NCBI GenBank assembly: GCA_937996725.1
Contig: CALKUR010000011.1
Span: 1-29,300 of the forward strand
From: an uncultured Dechloromonas sp.
GTDB taxonomy: Bacteria; Pseudomonadota; Gammaproteobacteria; Burkholderiales; Rhodocyclaceae
Length of the DNA stretch: 29,300 bases
Direction of reading: 5' to 3'
Within the stretch, counting starts at the first letter, position 1, and every line of letters begins with the position of its first letter. This document shows positions 7,621 to 14,656 of the stretch, one piece after another. Below the pieces are notes generated by a model, which was given only the letters and a program-made list of their open reading frames with translations, was not told where the DNA came from and did no database searches. Position numbers and translations under genes: made by a program.

Positions 7621-10600
7621 ATCTCGCACGCCTGTTTGTTCATCGGCCGATTGCCACGACCCTGTTGCTCGTCGCGATCACGCTGTCGGGCGCGCTGGCC
7701 TTTTTTCAGTTACCCGTAGCACCGCTACCGCAGGTCGACTTTCCGACGATATCGATCAACGCCCGTTTGCCCGGTGCGAGTCCTGAAACGATGGCCGCCA
7801 CGGTGGCCACGCCGCTGGAACGTTCGCTGACGCGTATCGCTGGCATTACCGAGATGACCTCGGTCAGCAATCTCGGGTCGACCAACATCACGCTGCAATT
7901 CGATCTAGATCGTAATATCGATGGCGCCGCGCGTGATGTGCAGGCCGCCATTGCTGCATCCCGCGCCTTATTGCCGACCGGATTACCTTCCAACCCGACG
8001 TACCGCAAGATGAACCCGGGCGATTCCCCGATTATGGTGCTGGCGTTGACATCGTCGACCATGAAGCTCGATCAGCTTTATGATGCAGCCGATACTATTC
8101 TGGCGCAGAATCTGGCACAGATTCAGGGGATTGGTCAGGTGGTGGTCGGCGGCAGTTCGGCACCCGCCGTGCGGATCTCGGTCAATCCGACCATGTTATC
8201 GTCGCTCAAAATCAGTGACGAAGATGTGCGTACCGCCATCGCCAAGGCCAATCCGTATCTCCCCAAGGGCGCCCTGGAAAATGATCGTCGTCGTTGGCAG
8301 ATCCAGTCCAACGACCAAAGCAAAACCGCGGCGGACTACAAACCAGTGATTGTGGCCTGGCGCAATGGGGCACCGGTACGACTGGAAGACATCGCCACAG
8401 TGACCGACTCGGTGCAGGATTTGCGCAACATCGGTATGACCATGGGCAAACCCTCGGTCATTCTGATTCTGTATCGCCAGCCCGGTGCCAACATTATCGA
8501 CACCATTAACCGGGTGAAGGCGCTGCTGCCTCAGCTTGAAGCGGTGATTCCATCGGCCATCGACATGGTATCGGTGATGGATCGGTCGCCGACGATCCTC
8601 GCCGCGCTCAAAGAAGTGGAGCGCACGTTATTGTTGTCGGTCGTGCTGGTTGTGCTGGTCGTCTATCTGTTCCTGAAGGATGCCAAGGCCACCCTAGTGC
8701 CTGGCCTAGTGGTACCTATTTCCCTGATTGGCACCTTCGGTGCCATGTATCTGCTGGATTACAGCCTCGACAGCTTCAGCATGATGGCGCTGACCATTGC
8801 CACGGGTTTTGTGGTGGATGACGCCATTGTCGTTCTGGAAAACATCTCCCGCTATCGCGAGGGCGGGATGCCGCTGCGCCAGGCGGTGCTCAAAGGCGCA
8901 GGGGAGGTGAGCTTTACCGTGGTCTCGATCTCGCTCTCGCTGATTGCAGTCTTCCTCCCCATTCTGCTGATGGGCGGCATCGTCGGCCGTTTGTTCCGTG
9001 AGTTTGCCGTCACCATGTCCGTCTCGATTCTGATTTCGATGGTGATCTCGTTGACAGCTACGCCGATGATGTGCGACATCCTGCTCAAGGAACATGCGCA
9101 TCCGGTGGATTCGAAGCCACGCTTGCATCATCGTCTCCGGGTGCGAGCCGCAGGCCTGGCCAGATGGCCTGGCCAGATGCTGGTCTGGCTGATTGATCTG
9201 TTGCGATCGATTGGGCGTGGTGTCATCCGGTTCAAACGCCTAGCGCAGAAACTATTTGACCGGGCCTATCAGGGCTATGCGATGTCGATCGGTTGGGCGC
9301 TAGATCACAAGCGCATCACCTTTGCCGCGTTGTTGGTCACAGTCTGCGTGAATATTTATCTTTACAAGATTGTTCCAAAAGGATTTTTTCCGCAACAAGA
9401 CAATGGGCGGATCGTCGGTTTTATCCAGGCTGACCAGTCGATTTCCTTCACCGCCATGAAAGATAAGCTCGAAACCTTCATCAATATCATCAAGGACGAT
9501 CCCTCGATTCAATACGTTTCCGGGTTTACGGGTAACTCGCAACGGAACTCCGGCATTGTCTTCATGTCTCTCAAACCCTTGAGTGAACGCAAAGCCTCCG
9601 CCGATGAAATCGTGGCACGACTCCGGCCCAAGCTAGGCAGCGTTGCAGGGGCCAATCTCTTTCTGGTACCCATCCAGGACGTACGAATCGGTGGTCGCCT
9701 GAGCAACGCGCAGTTCCAGTACACCTTGCAGAGTGACGATTTGGAACTTCTGAGAGAGTGGGAGCCCAAGATCCGGGCCGAGATGGTGAAGTCGCCCATG
9801 CTGGTAGACGTCAACACGGATCAGCAGGACAAGGGCTTGCAGATGACGCTGAACATTAATCGCGACCGAGCATTCCAGTTGGGCGTGACGCCCAAGCTGA
9901 TCGATGCGGCGCTGAATAACTACTTCGGGCAACGCCAGGTGTCGACGATTTATCGACCGATGAACCAGTATCGGGTCGTGCTGGACGCCGAGACCGGCTT
10001 TACCGAATCACCAGATAGCTTGCGCCGGATTTTTGTGACGAATCCGAGCGGTAAGCAGATTCCGTTCTCCGAATTCGCCACCATCGAACCTACCCGTACG
10101 CCGTTGCAGGTGAATCATGAAGGCGCGTTTGTCGCGGCGACGATCTCTTTCAATCTGCCGCTCGGTGCCTCGATGTCCGACGCGGCGGCCGCCGTTGCCG
10201 ATGTAACACAGCGGCTCGGTGTGCCGACATCGATTCGCGGCAAGTTTGCGGGCAATGCCAAGGCCTTCCAGGAATCGCTCAAGACACAGCCGCTGCTGAT
10301 TCTGGCGGCGATTATTGCGGTCTATATCGTGCTGGGCATGCTGTATGAGAGCCTGATCCACCCGCTGACCATTCTGTCGACGCTGCCTTCGGCGGGTGTG
10401 GGGGCGCTTCTGGCCTTGCTGGCGACCGGTGTAGAGTTCAGCGTCATCGCGCTGATCGGCGTGGTGCTGCTGATCGGTATCGTCAAAAAGAACGCCATCA
10501 TGATGGTGGACTTTGCCATTAATGCACAACGAGCCGGTGCCTCAGCGCGGGATGCGATCCACCAAGCATGCTTGCTGCGCTTCCGCCCGATTCTGATGAC

Positions 10601-10823
10601 CACCATGGCCGCGCTCTTTGGTGCGATCCCGCTGGCGATCGGGCATGGAGAGGGTGCTGAACTGCGTCAGCCCCTCGGCATCGCCATCGTCGGCGGTCTC
10701 ATTTTGAGCCAGTTGCTCACGCTGTACACCACCCCGGTGGTCTATTTATTGCTGGATCGTTTTGCCAGCAAGCCCCGCATTGATTTGATGCAGGTTTTGA
10801 ACAATGGTAAGTTAAGCACATGA
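7617..10823 (+). CDS. mdtC: RND multidrug efflux pump, MdtC type, with enlarged central cytoplasmic loop
   Basis: Second pump subunit, 1068 residues from a GTG at 7617 that overlaps the upstream TGA by 4 nt. The start gives MNLARLFVHRPIATTLLLVA, aligning with MdtB/MdtC; the frame is open further upstream but lacks a better start. The proton relay GFVVDDAIVVLENISRY (TM4) and IGIVKKNAIMMVDFAINAQ (TM10) are intact. E. coli MdtC is 1025 aa. Nearly all the excess lies between MMCDILLKEHAHP and AYQGYAMSIGWALDHKR (about residues 495-560), the cytoplasmic loop joining the two halves of the protein. That loop is about 40 residues longer than in MdtC or the sister pump and holds a basic and amphipathic stretch. 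A 13-bp tandem repeat (9153-9178) lies inside it. The end overlaps the outer-membrane gene by 4 nt. Confidence 0.95.
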   Translation: MNLARLFVHRPIATTLLLVAITLSGALAFFQLPVAPLPQVDFPTISINARLPGASPETMAATVATPLERSLTRIAGITEMTSVSNLGSTNITLQFDLDRNIDGAARDVQAAIAASRALLPTGLPSNPTYRKMNPGDSPIMVLALTSSTMKLDQLYDAADTILAQNLAQIQGIGQVVVGGSSAPAVRISVNPTMLSSLKISDEDVRTAIAKANPYLPKGALENDRRRWQIQSNDQSKTAADYKPVIVAWRNGAPVRLEDIATVTDSVQDLRNIGMTMGKPSVILILYRQPGANIIDTINRVKALLPQLEAVIPSAIDMVSVMDRSPTILAALKEVERTLLLSVVLVVLVVYLFLKDAKATLVPGLVVPISLIGTFGAMYLLDYSLDSFSMMALTIATGFVVDDAIVVLENISRYREGGMPLRQAVLKGAGEVSFTVVSISLSLIAVFLPILLMGGIVGRLFREFAVTMSVSILISMVISLTATPMMCDILLKEHAHPVDSKPRLHHRLRVRAAGLARWPGQMLVWLIDLLRSIGRGVIRFKRLAQKLFDRAYQGYAMSIGWALDHKRITFAALLVTVCVNIYLYKIVPKGFFPQQDNGRIVGFIQADQSISFTAMKDKLETFINIIKDDPSIQYVSGFTGNSQRNSGIVFMSLKPLSERKASADEIVARLRPKLGSVAGANLFLVPIQDVRIGGRLSNAQFQYTLQSDDLELLREWEPKIRAEMVKSPMLVDVNTDQQDKGLQMTLNINRDRAFQLGVTPKLIDAALNNYFGQRQVSTIYRPMNQYRVVLDAETGFTESPDSLRRIFVTNPSGKQIPFSEFATIEPTRTPLQVNHEGAFVAATISFNLPLGASMSDAAAAVADVTQRLGVPTSIRGKFAGNAKAFQESLKTQPLLILAAIIAVYIVLGMLYESLIHPLTILSTLPSAGVGALLALLATGVEFSVIALIGVVLLIGIVKKNAIMMVDFAINAQRAGASARDAIHQACLLRFRPILMTTMAALFGAIPLAIGHGEGAELRQPLGIAIVGGLILSQLLTLYTTPVVYLLLDRFASKPRIDLMQVLNNGKLST
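9153..9178 (+). repeat. Tandem repeat, 2 x 13 bp, inside mdtC
   Basis: GGCCTGGCCAGAT occurs twice back to back. Because 13 is not a multiple of 3, the copies are read in different frames, giving GLAR and then WPGQ. It lies in the loop segment that related pumps lack. Confidence 0.9.
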
Positions 10824-12397
10824 CACACCGGCCCATGAAACAAACGCGTTTATTAACCGCCATCTGTGCGGCGACGGTGGTCTTGTCCGGCTGCAATGTC
10901 GGACCGGATTACAAACGTCCGGATGCGCCGATGACGGAAACCTTCAAGGCGACGCCTGAGTGGAAAATCGCCGCGCCCGGAGACGATGTGTCGAAAGGGG
11001 AGTGGTGGAAGATCTATCGTGACCCGGTACTGGATGGCCTGATGTCGGAAGTGGCCATCAACAACCAGAACGTGGCGCTTTATGTGGCGCGCGTGCGCCA
11101 GGCGCAGGCCCTAGTCAGCGGGGCCAATGCAGCACGCTATCCGTCTATCGGCTTTAGCGGGCAGGGCGGTCGCAGCGCCTCCGGTACCGGGACCAGTAAT
11201 CTCGTTAACCCCGATGGCACGATCAACGATGGCGCGCTCACCAATATGGTGAATTTCCAGCTGGGGGTGAATTGGGATTCCGATGTCTGGGGCAAGCTAC
11301 GCCGCAACGTCGAATCGAAAGATGCCGGCCTGGTGGCCAGCGTTGCCGATCTGGAAAATGCCAAGCTGTCGATGCAGGTCCAGCTGGCGCAGTCGTATTT
11401 CACGATCCGATCGCTCGATTCGCTGAAGGTACTGTTTCAGAACACGACGAAGCAGAACAAACGTTCCGTCGACATTACGCGTAATGCCTTCGAGGTAGGC
11501 GTCAAAGCCCGCCAGGATCTGATCAACGCCGGCATGCAATACAAGAGCGTTGAAGCGCAACTGATCGATGTTGACAAGGATCGCGCCGCGCAGGAAGCCA
11601 TTATCGCCACCCTGATTGGTCAACCCGCATCGAGCTTCACGGTGGCTTTTAACCCATTACCGGGACGCGCCAATATCACTGTGCCAGTGGTTCCGCCGGG
11701 TTTGCCGGCCGATCTGCTGGAACGTCGACCGGATATCGCTGCGGCGGAACGACGCATGGCCGTCGCCAATGCCCAGATCGGGTATCAGATGGCGGCGTTT
11801 TTCCCCAGTCTGACCCTGAATCAATCGGGCTTCCCGGGTAATAACGCCGGCTTTTACGGCACCAGCTTCGCGAATCTGTTTACCGCACCGTTTCTGTTCT
11901 GGGGGGTGGGTCCGAGCATTGCCATGACACTGCTGGACTTTGGCGCGCGCTCGGCCAACGTCGAACAGGCGCGCGGGGTCTACGACGAAAATGTCGCGTC
12001 CTATCGACAGACGGTTCTGACGGCATTGCAGGATGTGGAAACACAACTGGCGGCGCTGCGCGTGCTTGAGAAAGAAGCCTCGGTGCAGGATGAAGCCGCA
12101 GACCTTTCCGAACGGGGTGTCGTTATCGCGCTCAACCGTTACCAAGCCGGGATTGCCGGCTATACCGACGTGGTTGTGGCCGTGAATCAGGCGTTGGCGA
12201 ACCAGCAGAAGTCGATTCAGATCGCCCAGCAGCGGCTCAATGCCAGCGTGCTATTGGTCAAGGCACTAGGCGGTGGCTGGGACAAGAAGCCTGTGCCGAC
12301 CGCCGCCAAGACAAAAGGTTCAGCGCTTTCTGAGGGAAAGGCCGAGCAAAACAGCCAGAACCAGCAGGCCGATCAGAGACCAGGCGGGGAGGGATAG
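10820..12397 (+). CDS. Outer-membrane efflux lipoprotein, NodT/OprM family
   Basis: TolC-like exit duct for the RND pump. Length is 525 aa from the ATG at 10820, which overlaps the mdtC stop (ATGA); an ATG at 10835 is an alternative. The signal peptide ends in a lipobox VLSGC with acylated Cys25, followed by NVGPDYKRP, the classic start of the family. The two outer-membrane efflux repeats follow, including WDSDVWGKLRRNVES in the first, and LPADLLERRPDIAAAERRMAVANAQIG and FGARSANVEQARGVYDE in the second. The final ~30 residues are polar, Gln/Glu/Lys-rich and low in complexity. They are encoded over the last codons of dsbB on the other strand (78-bp overlap). With the three upstream genes it completes a full tripartite pump. 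E. coli mdtABC uses the unlinked TolC, so having a dedicated channel here is different. Confidence 0.94.
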   Translation: MTHRPMKQTRLLTAICAATVVLSGCNVGPDYKRPDAPMTETFKATPEWKIAAPGDDVSKGEWWKIYRDPVLDGLMSEVAINNQNVALYVARVRQAQALVSGANAARYPSIGFSGQGGRSASGTGTSNLVNPDGTINDGALTNMVNFQLGVNWDSDVWGKLRRNVESKDAGLVASVADLENAKLSMQVQLAQSYFTIRSLDSLKVLFQNTTKQNKRSVDITRNAFEVGVKARQDLINAGMQYKSVEAQLIDVDKDRAAQEAIIATLIGQPASSFTVAFNPLPGRANITVPVVPPGLPADLLERRPDIAAAERRMAVANAQIGYQMAAFFPSLTLNQSGFPGNNAGFYGTSFANLFTAPFLFWGVGPSIAMTLLDFGARSANVEQARGVYDENVASYRQTVLTALQDVETQLAALRVLEKEASVQDEAADLSERGVVIALNRYQAGIAGYTDVVVAVNQALANQQKSIQIAQQRLNASVLLVKALGGGWDKKPVPTAAKTKGSALSEGKAEQNSQNQQADQRPGGEG

Positions 12398-12817
12398 GCC
12401 AAAGAGGGGCGGAATAGGGGTGCTGCACAGACCTGAAGCCACAAAGACCTCGGGAAGCCATTGCGCCATCGGCAAGCCATTCAGGAAAATCTCGATGGGA
12501 TCCCGGCCGCAAAGCACATCCGGATGCGCCATGACCCATAGGTTACGAATCGCCGCGCCGATGCCGATTAAGGTACCGGCAATCCCAGTCACGACCATGG
12601 CGATGCGGATAATACGGAACGGCAAGGCCCACGCGACAAAAGCACAAATCCCTGCAATAACAAAGGCATAGCGCTGAATGATGCACATCGTGCAAGGTTG
12701 TAAACCGCGACCGAATTGCATATAGAGCGCAGCCGATATCGCCAGTATGGTGCCCAGCATCACCAGGCCATCACAAATCCGAGGGCTCAAACGAGCCGGT
12801 CTTGTATAAGCTTTCAT
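12320..12817 (-). CDS. dsbB: Disulfide bond formation protein DsbB
   Basis: Inner-membrane quinone reductase that reoxidises DsbA in the periplasm. Length is 165 aa from the ATG at 12817 (a GTG two codons earlier is possible). Four hydrophobic helices are visible. The first periplasmic loop has the CxxC pair QPCTMC followed by IIQRYAF, and the second loop has the second Cys pair (VLCGRD and ASGLCST). These are the two redox pairs that define DsbB. The start is 16 bp from the divergent rluA, and the last 78 bp overlap the outer-membrane efflux gene tail to tail. No dsbA is in the window. Confidence 0.95.
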   Translation of the reverse strand: MKAYTRPARLSPRICDGLVMLGTILAISAALYMQFGRGLQPCTMCIIQRYAFVIAGICAFVAWALPFRIIRIAMVVTGIAGTLIGIGAAIRNLWVMAHPDVLCGRDPIEIFLNGLPMAQWLPEVFVASGLCSTPIPPLFGLSLPAWSLIGLLVLAVLLGLSLRKR

Positions 12818-12833
12818 CCGCACATATTAACCC

Positions 12834-13460
12834 ATGCCCCAGATCCTTTTTCTTGATGACACGCTGATCGTGATCAGCAAACCCCCCGGTTTGCTGTCAC
12901 AGCCAGGCCGTCGCGCCGAGAAATGGGATAGCGTCATTACACGTCTCAAGCCGCCTTATCCGGATGCGGTCGTTGTCCACCGGTTGGATGAACCGACTTC
13001 CGGCCTAATGATGCTGGCGCGTGGCCAGGCGATGAGCAGCGGTCTCAGCAAGGCGTTTCGCGAACGTCGGGTCAATAAACGATATGAGGCCATCGTTAGC
13101 GGGATCATGACCAACGATGAAGGCAGTATTGATTTTCCGCTCATTGCGGATTGGCCCAACCGCCCAAGACAGAAAATCGACTTCGAGACCGGGAAGCCGT
13201 CGTTGACCCATTATCGGGTGCTTGAACGGAACACCCGCGAAAATTGGACTCGGGTGGACCTAGAACCTTATACCGGTCGGTCACATCAGTTACGGATGCA
13301 TCTCATGGCGCTCGGCCATCCGATCTTGGGGGATCCTTTGTACGCCGATCCGGAATCCTTTGCCAAAGCACCACGAATGACGCTACATGCGACGCACCTG
13401 GACCTGGAGCATCCCTTGACCGGAGAAACGCTGGTGTTCGATTCGCCGGTACCGTTTTAG
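12834..13460 (+). CDS. rluA: Dual-specificity pseudouridine synthase RluA (23S rRNA U746 / tRNA U32)
   Basis: Converts uridine to pseudouridine at 23S rRNA position 746 and tRNA position 32 in E. coli. The 208-aa protein resembles E. coli RluA (219 aa) along its length: SKPPGLLSQPGR, the catalytic motif HRLDEPTSG with the nucleophilic Asp, ADWPNRPRQKIDFETGKP, and TGRSHQLRMHLMALGHPILGDPLYA. It has no S4 domain, which separates RluA from RluC and RluD. It starts 16 bp from the divergent dsbB, so its promoter must lie within the dsbB coding region; a weak TTGTAT-N17-TATTAA (12802-12830) is the only candidate I see and would place the transcription start at about the ATG. Confidence 0.94.
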   Translation: MPQILFLDDTLIVISKPPGLLSQPGRRAEKWDSVITRLKPPYPDAVVVHRLDEPTSGLMMLARGQAMSSGLSKAFRERRVNKRYEAIVSGIMTNDEGSIDFPLIADWPNRPRQKIDFETGKPSLTHYRVLERNTRENWTRVDLEPYTGRSHQLRMHLMALGHPILGDPLYADPESFAKAPRMTLHATHLDLEHPLTGETLVFDSPVPF

Positions 13461-13481
13461 CCTCTCTGACAGCCATCCTTA

Positions 13482-13507
13482 TTTACGCATAATTTATATT
13501 ATGTAAA
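13482..13507. other. AT-rich inverted repeat downstream of rluA
   Basis: CATAAT (13488-13493) and ATTATG (13498-13503) form a 6-bp stem around TTAT, extended by TTTA and TAAA with a 2-nt bulge. No T-run follows on either strand, so it is not a convincing terminator. It occupies the gap between the convergent rluA and the small lipoprotein gene, in notably AT-rich DNA. Confidence 0.5.
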
Positions 13508-13524
13508 GTCAAAGATAGATTAAA

Positions 13525-13552
13525 AGGGAGGCACTGAAATCAGCCCCTCCCT
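13525..13552 (-). terminator. Terminator of the small lipoprotein gene
   Basis: 7-bp stem AGGGAGG (13525-13531) pairing with CCTCCCT (13546-13552), 14-nt loop. On the minus strand it is followed by TTTTAATC, and it lies about 20 nt past the lipoprotein stop. Confidence 0.65.
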
Positions 13553-13572
13553 GCAGGCAAGCTCGTCAGTCC

Positions 13573-13872
13573 TCAGCGATCCCGGGCGACACAGCTAAAG
13601 GTCATTTTGAACATGTCCTGACGAATCATCGGGTCCTGCGGTTGATCAAAGGTACGAACCTTCACTTGCTGCTGATTCTGGCTGCAATAATCCTTGGCAG
13701 CCGCATTGAGGTCATCGATCGCCGGATCCGGAATGTGCTCAGCCGCTGCCTGAGTGGGCTGACTCTTTTCGGATACGGCATAGAGATTGTCACCAATCTT
13801 GGTCACACTAGGTCCGCCACAACCGATCAGCAGGCCTGTCAGTATTGACGTATAAAGAACGGACTTGGACAT
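13573..13872 (-). CDS. Small lipoprotein of unknown function
   Basis: I do not recognise a named family. From the ATG at 13872 the product is 99 aa. This start is chosen because GGGGAGG lies about 7 nt upstream. The N-terminus MSKSVLYTSILTGLLIGCGG is a lipoprotein signal with lipobox LIGC, and the residues after the Cys are Gly-Gly rather than Asp, so sorting to the outer membrane is expected. The mature part is polar, with NLYAVSEKSQP, then a Gln-rich segment, and ends MTFSCVARDR. Two cysteines (KDYCSQ and FSCV) could form a disulfide. It sits between the tRNA-Gly terminator and its own terminator on the same strand. Only 31 bp separate its start from the tRNA terminator stem, leaving little room for a promoter. 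Confidence 0.8.
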   Translation of the reverse strand: MSKSVLYTSILTGLLIGCGGPSVTKIGDNLYAVSEKSQPTQAAAEHIPDPAIDDLNAAAKDYCSQNQQQVKVRTFDQPQDPMIRQDMFKMTFSCVARDR

Positions 13873-13903
13873 CGCTACACCTCCCCTCAATTCTGAAAAT
13901 CAA

Positions 13904-13929
13904 AAGGCCAGTACCTAAGTACTGGCCTT
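13904..13929 (-). terminator. Rho-independent terminator after tRNA-Gly
   Basis: Perfect 11-bp stem (13904-13914 with 13919-13929), 4-nt loop, followed on the minus strand by TTGATTTTC; the stem itself ends in TT. It lies 5 nt past the tRNA-Gly CCA end. Confidence 0.85.
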
Positions 13930-13934
13930 CTATT

Positions 13935-14010
13935 TGGAGCGGCAGAAGAGTCTCGAACTCTCGACCTATACCTTGGCAAGGTATCGCTCTACCAACTGAG
14001 CTACTGCCGC
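13935..14010 (-). tRNA. tRNA-Gly (anticodon GCC)
   Basis: 76 nt with encoded CCA. The acceptor stem GCGGCAG pairs fully with CTGCCGC, discriminator T. The D-arm AGCTCAGTTGGTAGAGC and T-loop GTTCGAGAC are standard. The anticodon loop CTTGCCAAG carries GCC. Its place just after uvrC-pgsA is a common arrangement in Gammaproteobacteria. Confidence 0.97.
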
Positions 14011-14022
14011 GAACAGGACGAA

Positions 14023-14051
14023 ATTATATAGAGACTAACCGTGCAGGTCAA
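14023..14051 (-). promoter_or_regulatory. Strong sigma70 promoter of tRNA-Gly
   Basis: TTGACC (14046-14051), 17-bp spacer, TATAAT (14023-14028), on the minus strand. Predicted start near 14016, six bases before the tRNA. It lies in the 68-bp gap after pgsA, so the tRNA is probably transcribed independently as well as by any read-through. Confidence 0.88.
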
Positions 14052-14078
14052 GTAAACCCCTGCCCTGATATTCCGGAC

Positions 14079-14645
14079 TTAACTACCCTCTTTCAGGTCG
14101 GGCCAGGCCACATAGAGATAGTAGGCCATTGACCAGAGCGTCAGAATGGCCGCCACCCAGATGAACAAGGTACCCCAGAACATCATATCCAGGCCCGCCA
14201 CGATGCCGCCGTCCAGCAGCATCGGTATCGCCGCCAGCTGCGCCGTGGTTTTGAGTTTCCCGATCATATTCACGGCCACGCTCTTGCGTTTGCCCATCGT
14301 GGCCATCCATTCGCGCAATGCCGAGATGGTGATTTCGCGACCGATGATGATAATTGTCACCAGTTCGCTGACGCGACTATCGGCGACCAGCAGTACCAAG
14401 GCGGTCGAAACAATCAGCTTGTCGGCGACGGGATCCAGAAACGCCCCGAAGTTGGTCGTCTGGTTCCATTTGCGTGCCAGATAGCCATCCAGCCAATCCG
14501 TGGCGGCGGCGATCATGAAGATCCAAGCGGCGATGAAATTATGCGTATCCGGTTCGAGCGGCAAGACGCCCGGTACAAAAGCCAGAATCAGCAACGGGAT
14601 ACAGGCGATACGCGCCCAGGTCAAAATTAACGGCAAACTCATCAT
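14079..14645 (-). CDS. pgsA: CDP-diacylglycerol-glycerol-3-phosphate 3-phosphatidyltransferase PgsA
   Basis: Makes phosphatidylglycerol phosphate from CDP-diacylglycerol and glycerol 3-phosphate, the first committed step to phosphatidylglycerol and cardiolipin, in the inner membrane. The 188-aa protein carries the full CDP-alcohol phosphotransferase signature D-x2-DG-x2-AR-x8-G-x3-D-x3-D in TDWLDGYLARKWNQ and GAFLDPVADK. Several hydrophobic helices surround it (PLILTWARIACIPLLIL at the start). Two ATG codons in tandem (14645, 14642) are possible starts. It follows uvrC by 11 nt and is presumably co-transcribed with it. Confidence 0.96.
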   Translation of the reverse strand: MMSLPLILTWARIACIPLLILAFVPGVLPLEPDTHNFIAAWIFMIAAATDWLDGYLARKWNQTTNFGAFLDPVADKLIVSTALVLLVADSRVSELVTIIIIGREITISALREWMATMGKRKSVAVNMIGKLKTTAQLAAIPMLLDGGIVAGLDMMFWGTLFIWVAAILTLWSMAYYLYVAWPDLKEGS

Positions 14646-14656
14646 GGTCGTTATTA

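Noticed and set aside
13482..13507. AT-rich hairpin as a terminator of rluA
   Set aside because: No T-run follows on the plus strand and the stem is weak and bulged; listed only as an inverted repeat.
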